Assembly (NCBI GenBank): GCA_022393335.1
Contig: JAJEKB010021001.1
Coordinates: 341,458-405,457 of the forward strand
Length of the DNA stretch: 64,000 nt
Direction of reading: 5' to 3'
Source of the DNA: Macrotrachela quadricornifera
Lineage: Eukaryota > Rotifera > Eurotatoria > Philodinida > Philodinidae
The notes beneath the pieces are model-generated. The model did not search any database. It had not been told where the DNA came from and saw only the letters and a list, made by a program, of their open reading frames with translations. Below are positions 12,119 through 23,729 of this stretch, one piece after another. How positions within the stretch are numbered: position 1 is the stretch's first letter; every line of letters starts with the position of its first letter. The position numbers and the translations under genes are program-made.

Positions 12119-12406
12119 ATGGTCAAAAATACAATAATAATGGTTGCTGTTGCTGTCATTCTCATGATGATGGTTTTTCATGTTAACATTGCGAATGGTC
12201 AAATATGGCAATGCTTAACCGGTTATACCAATTGCAACAATGGTTTCTGCTGTCCATCATCTCATCCGATTTGTGGAGGTATAGGTAGATGTTGTCCTTC
12301 AAGTTATCCCTATTATTATAATGGTCTCTGTTATCGTGGAACTGGAAAATCGGCTGGCAGCAATTCAAAAGTGGATTCGGTTTCAGGAGCCAGTGGTTCG
12401 GATTAA
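12119..12406 (+). CDS. Secreted 8-cysteine peptide, copy 1
   Basis: 95 residues, no intron. Residues 1-27 form a signal peptide (basic NVK start, hydrophobic VAVAVILMMMVF core, cleavage after ANG). The mature 68-residue chain has eight cysteines at 32, 39, 44, 45, 52, 58, 59 and 71, with two CCPSS blocks, a glycine-rich turn, a YPYYYNG segment and a Ser/Gly-rich tail. The spacing CC-x6-C-x5-CC recalls granulin or knottin folds, but it is not a canonical member. An extracellular structural, defence or signalling role is possible; I cannot assign one. AATAAA at 12468-12473 is the likely polyadenylation signal. The signal peptide pairs this copy with copy 4 (both have H21 and A25). Confidence 0.8.
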   Translation: MVKNTIIMVAVAVILMMMVFHVNIANGQIWQCLTGYTNCNNGFCCPSSHPICGGIGRCCPSSYPYYYNGLCYRGTGKSAGSNSKVDSVSGASGSD

Positions 12407-12467
12407 ATAACAGTTTCTTTTTGTTTTTGCTTGCTTATTCAATTCTATTGTGCTTTTCTTTCATTTC

Positions 12468-12473
12468 AATAAA
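12468..12473 (+). terminator. Polyadenylation signal of peptide gene 1
   Basis: AATAAA 62 bp after the stop codon, in a conserved 3' flank (TCATTTCAATAAA) shared by all four copies; the copy-3 equivalent is 40271-40276. Confidence 0.55.
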
Positions 12474-12919
12474 GTTAAGAGAATAAGAGTTCTGAACACC
12501 ACATCAGTACTATAAATGATCAGAAAGATTTCATAACGGATGTCACAGATTAGAAATGGTGACTAAGATGTTTTGACTCAATTCATCAACGAGAAATACA
12601 ATGTTTTACTATACACATCGAGTGAAGAATTCTGGGTCACTCTTTATAGACCTCTCAGTACTTTGTATATTTTTCATTTCTAATTCGACTTAGAAAAGAC
12701 TATGAGTTGATTGAGTTGGAAAAAGACTTTTACACTCGCACACCATCAAGATGATGAAAACGAAATTTTTTTATATCGACTTTTAGATATTTAGTGTATG
12801 AAGAAAAACAGAATGAGATTCTATTGATTTTAGTTGAGGGACGGATATGGTGAGAGCTTGAATATTCGTAGATTTTTGAAGAAATATATGAGTAATATTT
12901 CATTGTGTTTTACAGTGGA

Positions 12920-13640
12920 GGTGTTTGCCATGTACGCCCCGCAAATACGACATGTTCGGGTGAAATTAAAGCTCTCAACGTCAAATTAACACGATTAAAA
13001 TGTTAGCAATCCTTGACATGCCTAGAGGGAGATATTGAGATTTTAAGATATATGATATTTAGATATAAAAATGAATCAGAGAAGATTTTCTCAACTATTA
13101 TGAGGGCAAAGTATCGTATCGTTCAGGTCGATTATGGGATAGTAGAGATCCTCTTTTATGTGCTTCGAACAACACCATGTTTTGTCTTCATGACAGTAGA
13201 GCAAATTTTTTCAGTAGCTTATGGAGACGACGTTTTCCATTAGCCACTAAAAAATTTAATTCTACTATTCTAATGACGAAACATGGTGTTATTTGTGCCA
13301 ATCTTATGTTTATCAAGGATGCTCTCTCATATGACCTGACTACACCGTGTTTTGTCATTGGAATAGTAGAGTTAAATTTTCTAGTGATTAATAGAAAACG
13401 TCGTTTCCATAAGTTACAGCAAAAATTCACTCTACTATTTTAAAGATAAAACATGATGTCGTTCCGGTCATATAAAAGAGGATCCACACCATACCCTATA
13501 TTCGACCCGAGCAACACAATGTTTTGCCCTTATGATAGTTGAGAAAACCTTCTCTGATTCATTTTTATACCTTAGCATAATATATCTTACAATCTCAATG
13601 TTTTACTCTAGGGATACCAACGGCCGTTAATATTTTAATG
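12920..13640. repeat. Inverted core block of palindrome 1
   Basis: The centre is made of short inverted segments containing ACACCATGTTTTGTC and its complement ACAAAACATGGTGT, separated by tracts containing GAAAACGTCGTTTCC. Both strands are partly open because of the symmetry. The flanking motif GGGTGAAATTAAAGCTCTCA near 12,960 recurs inverted near 13,655 and again near 18,325, 40,690 and 41,370 in various states, which suggests that the core is itself a dispersed repeat. Confidence 0.55.
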
Positions 13641-14151
13641 ATGGTAGTTCGTCGTTGAGAGCTTTAATTTCACCCGAATATTTCGTATTTGTGAGGCGAA
13701 CATGACAAATATCTTCATTGTAAGATAGAATTAAATATTGCTCATATATTTCGTTAAACATCTACGAGTATGTACGCCTTCACCCTCACTTCACCTCCAT
13801 CCTCAGAATTTTGAGGATGCGAGTGTACAGGTCTTTTTTCAACTTAATCGATTCATAGCGTTTTCTATGTCGAATTAGAAATGAAAAATATACAAAGCAC
13901 TGAGAGGTCTATAAAGAGTGGCCCAGAATTCTTCACTCGATGTGTATAGTAAAATATTGTATTCCTCCTTTCCGAATTGAGTCAAGACATCTAAGACACC
14001 ATTTCTAATCTGTGACATCCGTTATGATGTCTTTCTTATCATTTATAGTACTGGTGTGGTGTTCAGAACTCTTATTCTCTTATTTTTATTGAAATGAAAG
14101 AAAAGCATAATAGAATTGAATAAGCAAGCAAAAGCAAAAAGTAACTGTTAT

Positions 14152-14439
14152 TTAATCCGAACCACTGGCTCCTGAAACCGAATCCACTTTTGAATTGCTG
14201 CCAGCCGATTTTCCAGTTCCACGATAACATAGACCATTATAATAATAGGGATAACTTGAAGGACAACATCTACCTATACCTCCACAGATCGGATGAGATG
14301 ATGGACAGCAGAAACCATTGTTGCAATTAGTATAACCGGTCAAGCATTGCCATATTTGACCATTTACAATGTTGACATTAAAAACCATCATCATGAGAAT
14401 GACAGCAACAGCAGCCATTATTATTGTATTTTTGACCAT
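14152..14439 (-). CDS. Secreted 8-cysteine peptide, copy 2
   Basis: Mirror-image partner of the 12119-12406 gene, 95 residues. The mature peptide is identical to that of copy 1. The signal peptide differs at position 9 (A for V), 21 (N for H) and 25 (V for A), and shares N21 and V25 with copy 3 rather than with its palindrome partner. TATA box at 14517-14524 (complement) and an AATAAA on the minus strand at 14085-14090 make it a complete transcription unit. Confidence 0.8.
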   Translation of the reverse strand: MVKNTIIMAAVAVILMMMVFNVNIVNGQIWQCLTGYTNCNNGFCCPSSHPICGGIGRCCPSSYPYYYNGLCYRGTGKSAGSNSKVDSVSGASGSD

Positions 14440-15041
14440 GTTTGATAATTTGAATGAATGTATGTATATAGTAGCAGGAAGAGTTGTTGTGTGTATTTTT
14501 CATGACACTACGATCTTATTTATATGAGACGAGAAGCGGAAGTTGGAAATTGTATTTTTATTTCTTTTTCATTTATTATGGGCCCATAAATTCGTAGTCA
14601 GTTCCTTCAACTATTTTTAATAGAGAGATAATTGACATTAATATAAAGCGTGTGACGTGCTCCGAGAGCAAATATAAAAGACATATAAATAGACGCAATA
14701 AGATGAAAGAGAAAAAGAAACTATTATTTTTATGTCTTTCTTATTTTTGGAAGAACGAATGCGTGGGAAGATAGGTTTATACAGTAACAAGATGCATATG
14801 CATGTTGGAAAATGAAGTTACATTTCATACTTTTTGAGAACTCAGTGTTTTTTAATTTTAAAAGATGATGAAAATTTTGATTTCGTATATTTATTTAAAA
14901 AGTGGAATTTTCGCTCTTATACGATAATTTTCAATCGATTAACACAAGTAATGCTTATCGCAACGGCTCGCTTAACTCTCGACTGAAGGATTGAGAGCAT
15001 TTATGCACTAATACATTTTATCGAGATAGTCGGTGGCAGTT

Positions 15042-18000
15042 AGGGTTGCCAAATCTCCTGAATTGATCAGGAGTCTCCTGGTTTTGTTGATTTTCTCCTG
15101 ACCAAAAATCTCCTGATTTCAGGAGCTGATTTTCGTAATTTTCTACTGATTTTAACTTTTTCTTCTGATCAATAATCAGCGACACCTGTTGTTAGTAAAA
15201 TGTTGGATATTATAGCCAATAACAAAATAAATTGTTTTTCGTTTTCTCCTCCCGTATGGTTTCTCAATAAAATCCAAAAATTTTATATAAATAATCGCTA
15301 AAGCTCAAATAATACATATATTCGTTTTTTGCTCAATGTCTTCTTCATCTCCATGTGAAATTATCGAAATATCCGATGAATTGTCATCATTAACATCATC
15401 ATTAGATAATGATTCGGTAAAACAATTTCGATCAACACCTGAACGAAATGCTATCTCTATTTCATCATCAACAACTCCAAGTCCAGTACTTGCCAAAAGA
15501 TTATCATCCAAATCAAATAAACGTTATTCATCTAAATTTAAAAAGGAATGGTTATCCAATTCTCATTTTTCGTCATTCTTACGGGAATGTAAAAGTGATG
15601 CAACAAAAGCCTTGTGTATCGTTTGTAACGTCCAGTTTTCTATTCAAAATAGTGGATTAGGTGATATTCATCATCATATTGAAACAAATAAACACAAACA
15701 AAGTACGAAAGCCGCTGAAGCTAATCCAAGTAAGGTTTATCATTCCGAACTATTCAGCTAAATTTTAAAAAAATTTTAGCAAAACCACTTGATACAACAT
15801 TTTATGTAACAACAAAAGAACTTAATCGTTTGTCTGCTGTAGAAGGAGCTATGGTTTTTCATTCTGTTAAACATTCGCATAGCTATATTTCTCAAGGTTG
15901 TACAATTGATATGATAAAAAATTGTTTTTCTGATTCTCATGCTGCAAAAAACATTAGTTGTGGCAAAACTAAAGTAATATTAATATTTTTTTTTAAATTA
16001 AATTATAACCATAATGTTTTAGGCACGTGAGATAGCTTGCAATGTACTTGCTCCATCACTTACAGATGAACTTGTTCGTGAATTGAAAAATGTTTCTTTT
16101 TTTTCCGTCTGCTATGATGCTTCGAACAAAGGAAGTGCTAAGATGCTTCCAGTTGCTGTACAGTTCTTCTCGAGGTTCGGTGTTCGACGTGGTATATTAG
16201 ATTTCATCGAACAAAGTGATGAATCAGCCGATGCTTTATTTAAAAATATTAAATATGTGATAGAATCACATGAATTAAAAGTTGAGCAATTAGCTTCACT
16301 CGGATCCGATAATACCAACGTAAATGTTGGCGATCATCATAGTGTTTTTTCGTTATTCGAAGAATTATCACCCAAAGTAGTAAAAGGTTAAAAAAGATTC
16401 TTATATCAAAACTTGTATCAATAACTTCTTTTTTTATTCACTTGATTTAGGAACATGTTACTGCCATGTTCTTCATAATTCAGTAAAACATGAAAATGGA
16501 CATTTATTATTCGATGTGGAATCAGCTCTTTTGAAAATATATTCTCATTTTTGTCGATCATCAGTTCGTGTTAAAGAATTGAAGAATTACTTTGATTTTG
16601 TTGAACAAGAACAAAAGGTAATTAATGATATTATGATTTTGGACCTTGTATCTATATATACATTTTACTTAGGTGATTCTGAAGCACATTAAGATCAGAT
16701 GGTTGAGTCTTTTACCTTCTATCGAACGTCTCATTGCTGTTCATCCAATTGTTAAAAGTTATTTTCTAAATCTTGAAGAAGGTGAATGCTCTAGTCTATT
16801 ATTGGAATTCTTTACATCACGTAAAAGTAATGCTCTCGATTTGAAAATGTACACCCTCATATGTTAATTTATCTCGTTTATATAGGTGAATGTACATTGT
16901 ACTTTTTAGCAAATGCTTTACCAGAGATACAAAATGCAAATTTGTTATTGCAACGAGAATACACCACCGGTGTTCATTTACATGGTATTATTTCAAATTT
17001 ACTTTGTAAACTAAAGAATCGTTTGAATGATGAGTTTTTTGGTTGTAAAGTTGCTCAATTGATTGAAGATTATCCAATTAAAGAAATCGAAGGTTTAAAT
17101 TCATCATTCAAATGTTTTATTCGTACGGTGATCGAAAACATCGAGAAATATTATAACAAATATAAATTATTTTATAAATCAATTTCCATTTTTGGTGAAC
17201 TCGAAATAGAAAAAATTGAATGGAAACACGTTCAACAATGTTGCACTTTTGTTGTTGATCAAACGATTGATCAGGACGATTTATACAAAGACTTTAACCA
17301 CATAAAATCAAAATATCTGGATTTAAAAAATAAATTTGGTGGAATTGCAAATCAGATAGAATCGTTTATTGTATCAAATCTAGGTTCATTGAAATATGAT
17401 GAACAGTCAATTAATCATGCAATTGAATTATACAACGATTGTGGTGTTACAGATAATATTGATCTTGACGAAGAAGAAGATGATGACTTTGATGAGAATC
17501 AACGAGATATACATATTTATAAACATAAAAAATCCCCTAACAACATTCGATCGGATCATTTATGGGCATTTTTATTAAATGGAGAAGATGTGCCTAATCT
17601 ACGAAAACTGATCGAATTCGTGTTTGCTATTCCTGCATCGAATGCCTACTGCGAATCGATCTTCAGCTTCATGAAATATCTCTGGAACAACAATCGAAAT
17701 CGAATGGCATACGAATTGGTTGGAGCAGAGCTGAAGATCCAAATGAATACCAATTTAACATGTAAAGCATTTTATGAATATCTTTTAACTAAACCCGATT
17801 TATTGAAAAAAATTCGATCATCAGATAAATATAGTCATGTTGCAAAGATCCGACGAATTGCTTGAAAATAATGATTATCTATTCTTCTACTTGATATGTT
17901 TTGATTTGTAAAGTAGCAACTAGTTAACTTTGATTTTCTATTTTTTTTCAAATGTTCTAATAATTATTTATGAAATAAATGTCGAGAAAAAAGTCTATCA

Positions 18001-18257
18001 ATTCTATTTTTTTCGATTTTAATTCAATTATAAGAAACTTTTTTAGTTATTACTTTGCCACGAAAAGCGGGAAAATTTTCGTATCGATTAAACGGGCAAG
18101 TGCTTGGGTTTATTCAGTAGAATTCATTTAAAAACTCATAAACTTTCGAAAAAAACACTCCTGATTTTCTTCCTGATTTGAGAAAAAAATCTCCTGACAA
18201 ACTCCTGGTTTTTTTTTTTTGAATCCTGATTTCTAAAATTTAGATTTGGCAACCCTG
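15042..18257 (+). mobile_element. hAT-superfamily DNA transposon, apparently autonomous
   Basis: Terminal inverted repeats AGGGTTGCCAAATCT (left, from 15042) and the complement of AGATTTGGCAACCCT (right, ending about 18257) bound a 3.2-kb unit; the right end restores the hAT-typical CAGGG start. Subterminal sequence is rich in CTCCTGA/CTCCTGATT on both sides. The flanking 8-mers TGGCAGTT and TGATTGTT agree at five positions, so the target duplication has decayed. The transposase gene inside reads open through all exons. It sits against the outer edge of peptide palindrome 1, where the uninterrupted locus 2 has continuous sequence. Confidence 0.8.
15336..17865 (+). CDS. hAT transposase with BED zinc finger, seven exons
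   Basis: Exons: 15336-15729, 15780-15973, 16023-16386, 16451-16617, 16673-16820, 16886-17865, with introns of about 49-64 bp, all GT-AG and all keeping frame (six exons in total by my reading). A Ser-rich N-terminus leads to a BED finger (CIVCNVQF followed by HHHIETNKH in exon 1). The middle contains LSAVEGAMVFHSVKHSHSY and CYDASNKG, the probable first part of the RNase H-like catalytic fold. The hAT dimerisation segment is at the C-terminus: FVFAIPASNAYCESIFSFMK and the conserved W and RNRM that follow. The ATG at 15336 is the first one after a stop-rich leader. No in-frame stop was found, so the enzyme may be functional. Product: binds the terminal repeats and catalyses cut-and-paste transposition in the nucleus. 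Confidence 0.75.
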
Positions 18258-18650
18258 TGATTGTTTGAAGTGATTTCTTCTAGGCAAGCCAAAGAGCAGC
18301 TAATATTATAATTTTATTGGCTTGACGTTGAAAGCTTTACTTTAACCCGAATATGTTCCATTTTTGAAATGAGCAAAATAAATAACTCTATTGTCAGAAA
18401 AAAAGGCTCTTCTAATTCTGTCTGAAGATAAATCTTTATTGGCTTCAGCAACTCCCTAAAGCTTTTTCAACTTTGTCAATAAAATGATTTCGTTTAAGGT
18501 GTAGCATTTTCCAGAAGGTTAATAGCGAGAAAATAGAAAAGATAAAATATAGTGAATTATAGAACGTCAGTAGATATAGCCATCTTCTCAAATCCTTCAT
18601 GAACATATAAAATGCTATCAAAATCATTCATTTATTTTATGTTCTCACAG

Positions 18651-18878
18651 CAAACACATTTGGTAGTTTCTTACGTAAAGACGAATGGGTCATTCCTGAA
18701 AATGATCTATTACTTTCACTTGTACAAGTATCTGATTATGCTAGTCGTTGCATAAAATGTCTAGCAACTCCGAGATGTAAAGCTTTTTCATATTCGCCAT
18801 CAACCAAATACTGTTGACCGAAAATAAGCACTGGGAATGATAGATATTCAAATAACGATAGAATTTCTGTATACAACG
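18651..18878 (+). pseudogene. PAN/apple-domain exon with in-frame stop
   Basis: A T-rich acceptor (GTTCTCACAG) is followed by an open stretch with DYASRCIKCLATPRCKAFSY and a terminal C after STKY, which is the cysteine pattern of a PAN/apple domain (protein- or glycan-binding, usually extracellular). The next codon is TGA at 18815-18817, after which the same frame continues (KISTGNDRYSNNDRISVYN) to a good GGTAAGT donor at 18879. A one-base change of a Leu codon to TGA would explain it. The rest of the gene was not found: a hAT element lies directly upstream and a MITE downstream. Confidence 0.55.
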
Positions 18879-18879
18879 G

Positions 18880-19620
18880 TAAGTGTATCAACACTATAGT
18901 ATGAAGTGTCATGTCATGAGCAAAAGAGACTTAATTAGCAAGATTGCTTCGATGAAATATGATGAATGATTTAGGAAATATTTTAGATAGAACCAAACTT
19001 TGGAGAAATTTCTGGAGATAGATTTCTTCACAGTAAATTTGCTTAAGACATGTCCGAAAATCTAGCTTTTTGTGGAGCTTACGTTTTTTTCAATCAGAAT
19101 CTGTTGTTTATGAGATATTATTAAGGGAGAAAAGTTAGAGAGTGAGGACTAGCGGAAGAAAGAACCATTTGTGTTGTCGATTGATTGAGTTTTCTTTTTG
19201 TGCTCTGCAAAAAATTTCCACTATGAACATAAATAAAGCACTTCTTATTCTTTTTTGCAACAAATCTTGCGTAACATGACAGATGAAATATTCTCTTGTC
19301 TCTTAATTCTACCAAATAAAATTGTATATTTAAGAAAAAATGAAAGTAATAAGAGAGAAGAAAAAAAAGGACAGCTCAAAAGAAGAGAACACTCTCAATG
19401 AGTGTCAGCCCGTACTCTTACACTTAATAAACACGCTTTTATGTAATTGTACCATGAACTAATAGGAACTTTAGTTCACAAAAGAAATACATAATTCCAC
19501 AATGATTTAAAATAAAGTTGCTATTAACGCAAATTTGATGAAGATAGTAGGATGAAAGCTACTACAGGTTATGGAATCATCAATACATACTTTGCCTCAT
19601 AGTAAGTAGGAATAAAATTA
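18880..19620. other. No recognisable gene
   Basis: AT-rich DNA between the broken PAN exon and a foldback MITE. No second exon of the PAN gene could be identified. Confidence 0.35.
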
Positions 19621-20292
19621 GGCATGCACCGAGCCCGAGCTTCCCGGGCTCGGCCATTCCGATACCGGAATTTCCAGGCATTGAAGTACTATACTATAGA
19701 GGTACCCTTGGATCCTCACCTACTATACTATAGGTTTTCTATTAGTCGAAAAATGGTCCAATCAGCTTGCAGGAAATTGTAACTCGATTATTTCATGGGT
19801 AGCCATAGAAGATTCTACGAGGACTTTTGTAGAGCACCCTTGATAACCTCAAGTTGGCCCGAATAACCCTATGTTCCGTCTTTATCTTCATAGGGTTATT
19901 CGGGCCAATTTGAGGTTATCAAGGGTACTCTACAAAAGTCCCCATAGAATCTTCCAGAGTTATCCATGAAATAAGGAAGTTTCAATTTGCTGCCATCTGA
20001 TTGGCCCGTTTTTCGGCTAATATAAAAGCAGACGCAACGATCAGAGATTTACGATAGGTACTGAGTTACTAGTAAAGTAAATATATGATGGCATCCCTAA
20101 GTTGAGGACCCAAGAGTACTCCCATAGTATAGCAGTTGAGGGTCCAAGGGTACCTCTATACTATAGTACTTCAATTCTCGGGAATCCCGGTATCGGAATG
20201 ACTGAGTTCGGGAATGACCAAACCCGGGAACGACAGAGTCCGGGAACACCGAGTCCGGGATTCCCGGTTTATTCCCGGGCTCGGTGCATGCC
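19621..20292. mobile_element. Foldback MITE with inverted internal minisatellites
   Basis: Begins GGCATGCACCGAGCCCG and ends with the complement; both ends abut a TA dinucleotide (19619-19620 and 20293-20294), the duplication expected for Tc1/mariner-type transposases. Next to each end lie GC-rich CCGGGAA repeats, then a 30-40 bp minisatellite of the form CTATACTATAG...GGTACCCTTGG (left) and its complement (right). The centre is a perfect hairpin around CATAGGGTTATTCGGGCC. There is no transposase frame; open stretches over the right end are incidental. Confidence 0.75.
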
Positions 20293-20294
20293 TA

Positions 20295-22796
20295 AACAAG
20301 AGATAAATCTAACATAATAGGTCGTTTACTGCATCTACTTAAGACGTAATTACAGCAAGATATATTAACAATGTCTAGAAATAGATAGTTATTCGCATCA
20401 GTTTTCAATGCATTTACTGGGTTCATTTATAGTTTTATCGAAGCATGTTTACTTATCTCAGTCGCATTTATTAATATAAATTCAGAAGTTATTCTTTGTA
20501 GGAAACTACAATGGCTGAAATATATCATTTTTCATACAAGTTGGAGTTTTCTTGATGTTTTTCTAAAGCCCAAACTACATTTCTTTTAGTGGTACCAACA
20601 AGCTACTTGCTTCTAAATATGTTCTAATTCACAATGCCTTTGGACAAGCCTAAAAAATCAAAGAAATGGGATAATAGTCTTATCTGACCTAGTCATCGTG
20701 TCAAACTAGACCAATCGATGTTTCTGATTTTTCAACTCTATGAATTAATTCTTACTCGATCACATTTATAACATAAATATGCTCTTGAAATTATTATTAA
20801 TGTTGCTGTTTTGTTTTCTTTTTGCTGTTACTTCTTGTTGAACTATTTTATTCTCTACCAAATCCTATTTATCTTCAACAATAATCTTTCTTCTATGTTA
20901 AAAAAAAATTTCAATCATTTATTTACAATAAAATTCTTTGCTTTTTATGCTTCAGAATTTTAAAATATTAGTTTAATTAAATTTACCAAATTTTTATCAT
21001 AGATACTCAGAATGATTAATCAGTGGTGGTACCTATTGAGGTCTATTGTAAAGAAAATTTTATGAAATTTTGATGTGTAGTTTTTGCGAAAATTGGGTCC
21101 CAACATAGGGTTTTTGGAGATCCTTAGACTCTCCGGTTCCCTATATTTAGAGAGGTAAAAGACGTTCAAAAACTCCAGGATATAACGTTTAAATAATCTT
21201 AGTATTAGCTTCACTTTGATTATAATATGTTAAGATCTTTAACTAAATATATGAATTTTATAAAACAGTTGACTTTAAGCAGGAAGTTCCATTTTCCCAA
21301 ATTTTGGAAATGCTCCCAAACAATGAGTTTTAGAGATATATTTCTGGAAATCTTTTTATATAGATAACCTTTTATGCTCTATGGAATAATGAAATCAAAG
21401 ATTCCAAGAAATGTTCACAAAGAATAAAAGAGACCGATACCGAGAGTCATTTTTCGATAAAATCAACTTTTGTTTCCATTCTGCTGCCGTTAGCACATTA
21501 GTTAAGTCAAAAGTGAATACTGCTTGTTACACAACTCGACAACGGCTACAAAACTAGCACGCTTAAATCTTGCCGAGAGAATGTAGATGTAAAAGTGGGC
21601 GGAGCTGCGTGGCAGTACCCAAATTTGATCTTTGCAAATAAAAACTTGATTTTCTTCTCTATCATCAGACAAAAAAACTGGTTCTATTGGCTGAAATTCA
21701 ATGGAGATAAATGATTTTTTTGCCAGTTTATTTCTGGAACATCCTATACACAAAAATAATGAGAATAGTGATGATGAAAAATAAATAAAACGTCAGACAA
21801 TCTTTTGAAAGAATATTATTTATGAAATCGTTGATATGAACAATTTTTGTGTAGAAAAAAATAAACTTGTTTTTATGGTTCTCATTTTTTATTCAAATAG
21901 ATAACGAGATTCTTAAAAGTTCCAGCTAAGAATATATTTTATTGTAAAAACAAAAAACTAATGAAAAGAATTGTTTCTTTCTTAATAGCTGATGCATACC
22001 ATTTATCTACTCATGCCTGTATGTACACTATGACCAACTGGTTAAGATGATTTCTCTTATTTTTTATATTTAAGAACGTATTAAAATGAAATAGAATAGA
22101 AAAAGACATGTGTATAAATGATAGAGGAAAGAATTCTTTTTTAAATTATTAAATATTAGCTTCGATGGTAGTTTACCTGTTTTTTAAATGTCATTTTATC
22201 AATAAAACACCATCCATTTTTGAAATCATTATAATAGAATCGGAAAGTTGTTTTAATGATCACTCATTTTTAATTAAAACAAATTGATTTTAAACTATCA
22301 ATATTCTGTTAATATATATTGTTATAGGTGTCGACTTCACATACTTTCTTTTCTCTTTCTTTCTTCCTCTCCCTGGAATACATATATCTTTATCGTTCAT
22401 GTTAGATTTTATATGATATCACTCTTTCTCTTGCCTTTGTTATATAGATGTTAGTCATACATATATATAGTGTGTGTTTTTTTTTCTGTCGTCAGATCTC
22501 TCTTCCAGTTTTCTTTAGCAGTTGGTGTGCGTATATGTGTGTTGATTTTATTTTCATTAAATAAAATAAAGGGAGATTCACCCACATATCATTTTTCATT
22601 TTATCATCGCTCTAACATATATCTAATAATATATTTTCTTTTTAAGATATGTTATTTTACAAGTAAGCTTCTTGATAATATTGATTTGATAATTGAATAT
22701 CATTTAACTGAAATTCGAATTCAAATAAAATGATCAACAAAAAAAAATACTTAATAAAATTCAATAATTCCAAAAAAATTTTCTAATTATTTAATA
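20295..22796. other. Gene-free stretch
   Basis: About 2.5 kb, AT-rich with T-tracts and CT-rich runs near 22,330-22,450. No open frame has recognisable domain content. Confidence 0.45.
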
Positions 22797-23635
22797 CTAG
22801 CAGAGGTACCCGATGAAAAGAGAATATGGTTAAATTTTTACATCTTCCACCTGACTTTTTCTGCTGTACATAATACGTCTTCTACAGGATTGTTCCCCGT
22901 TGTGGGCGAGCTATCTGTAACAGAACTTTTTTGCATGACACATCAAACCTCTTGAACAGGACTTTAACCGGCATGCGTCAATAGTCTTTAACAGGATTGT
23001 GTCCGCTATGCGTTAGGTGTTCGTCATTGGACGCTTCTCGCTGTGCGTGATATCTCTTCCACAGGCCTTTTTTCACCATACCCAGAACCGCTGCTACAGT
23101 TCTTCCCCCGCTGTGCGTGGGGCATCTTTCGCAGAGCTTTTCCCGCCGTGTATGGGGTATCATTCACAGAGCTTTTCCCGCTGTGCATCAGGCATCTTCA
23201 ACAGGACTCGTCTCATCGGATTCAAGCTGACATTCTCACTCTCAAATTTGCATTGAACTGCGTTATTTGATTAGAAAGTAAGTGAGATCACGATCTCTTA
23301 CGGCTAGGATGAAGTTTCACACACACCTCCTTCTCTCACCTCCAATTACTCTCCCGACTTTCCTTAGCATTCAAGGAACTGATGCGGATAGTTCCGTGAT
23401 GCTCTCTCTCACGATGACCAAATACATAGCGAACAGACTCATCAGAATCTCGATCTGTGTTGATCAAGATAAAATTTCACTCAGCCTTTTCCACGCACCC
23501 CGTTTGGTGATTCCAATCCCATGTCGACTTTCCTCAGGAGCTGAGGAAGTAGTGTATAAAATTTTGTGACCCTAGCTATCACAGAGACTGAATGCATAGC
23601 AAATAGACAAATATTTTTCTTTATATATATTGATA
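22797..23635 (+). mobile_element. RTE-like non-LTR retrotransposon relic, copy 1, with minisatellite
   Basis: Starts at ACTAGCAGAGGTACCCG, a boundary shared with the unit at 27,013 (ACTAGCAAGGTACCCGC), and ends in ...GCATAGCAAATAGACAAAT plus TTTATATATATTGAT. That 3' tail, with CATAGCGAACAGAC-type repeats and an ATATATATAGAT end, resembles 3' ends of RTE-clade or related elements and their short derivatives. No reverse transcriptase frame remains. A ~35-bp minisatellite occupies 22,840-23,212. Confidence 0.45.
22840..23212. repeat. ~35-bp degenerate minisatellite
   Basis: Repeats of the type GGCATCTTTCGCAGAGCTT followed by TTCCCGCTGTGCGTG. The last two units are 35 bp long each; earlier ones are more diverged. 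Around ten units are visible, and GC content is well above the surroundings. The open frames across this region are repeat artefacts. Confidence 0.65.
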
Positions 23636-23729
23636 TGTCATCGTTGTGAGCCAAGAAAAAGAACAAATACGTTGTTCTTGTAAGTCGTAGAGAACAAATG
23701 GATACATCATAGTTGTCAATCAAGGAAAC

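Larger units (their letters stand above)
11560..15040. repeat. Large palindrome 1 carrying two convergent secreted-peptide genes
   Basis: Inverted repeat with arms of about 1.7 kb centred near 13,280. The peptide genes at 12119-12406 (+) and 14152-14439 (-) face each other. Their promoters, 3' regions and the intervening blocks are mirrored too: for instance CCTATCTTCCCACGCGTTCG near 11,770 is answered near 14,765, and the CGTTGAGAGCTTTAATTTCA block near 13,655 is answered near 12,970. The arms carry small indels, so this is not an assembly mirror. The 3' side of the palindrome is interrupted near 15,041 by a hAT transposon. The same arrangement recurs at 39.29-42.72 kb. Confidence 0.8.

Noticed and set aside
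12183..12368. Antisense frames opposite the secreted-peptide genes (also 39986-40171 and 41948-42133)
   Set aside because: They recur only because the sense genes are conserved; Asn/His-rich translation with no features of its own.
13013..13443. Overlapping open frames on both strands in the centre of palindrome 1
   Set aside because: The two strands give similar peptides only because the DNA is self-complementary there; no signal, domain or splice support.
20102..20317. 71-codon frame ending past the foldback element
   Set aside because: Runs across the terminal repeats of the MITE; composition reflects CCGGGAA repeats.
23017..23270. Overlapping frames in several phases
   Set aside because: Artefact of the GC-rich 35-bp minisatellite, whose period leaves multiple frames open.
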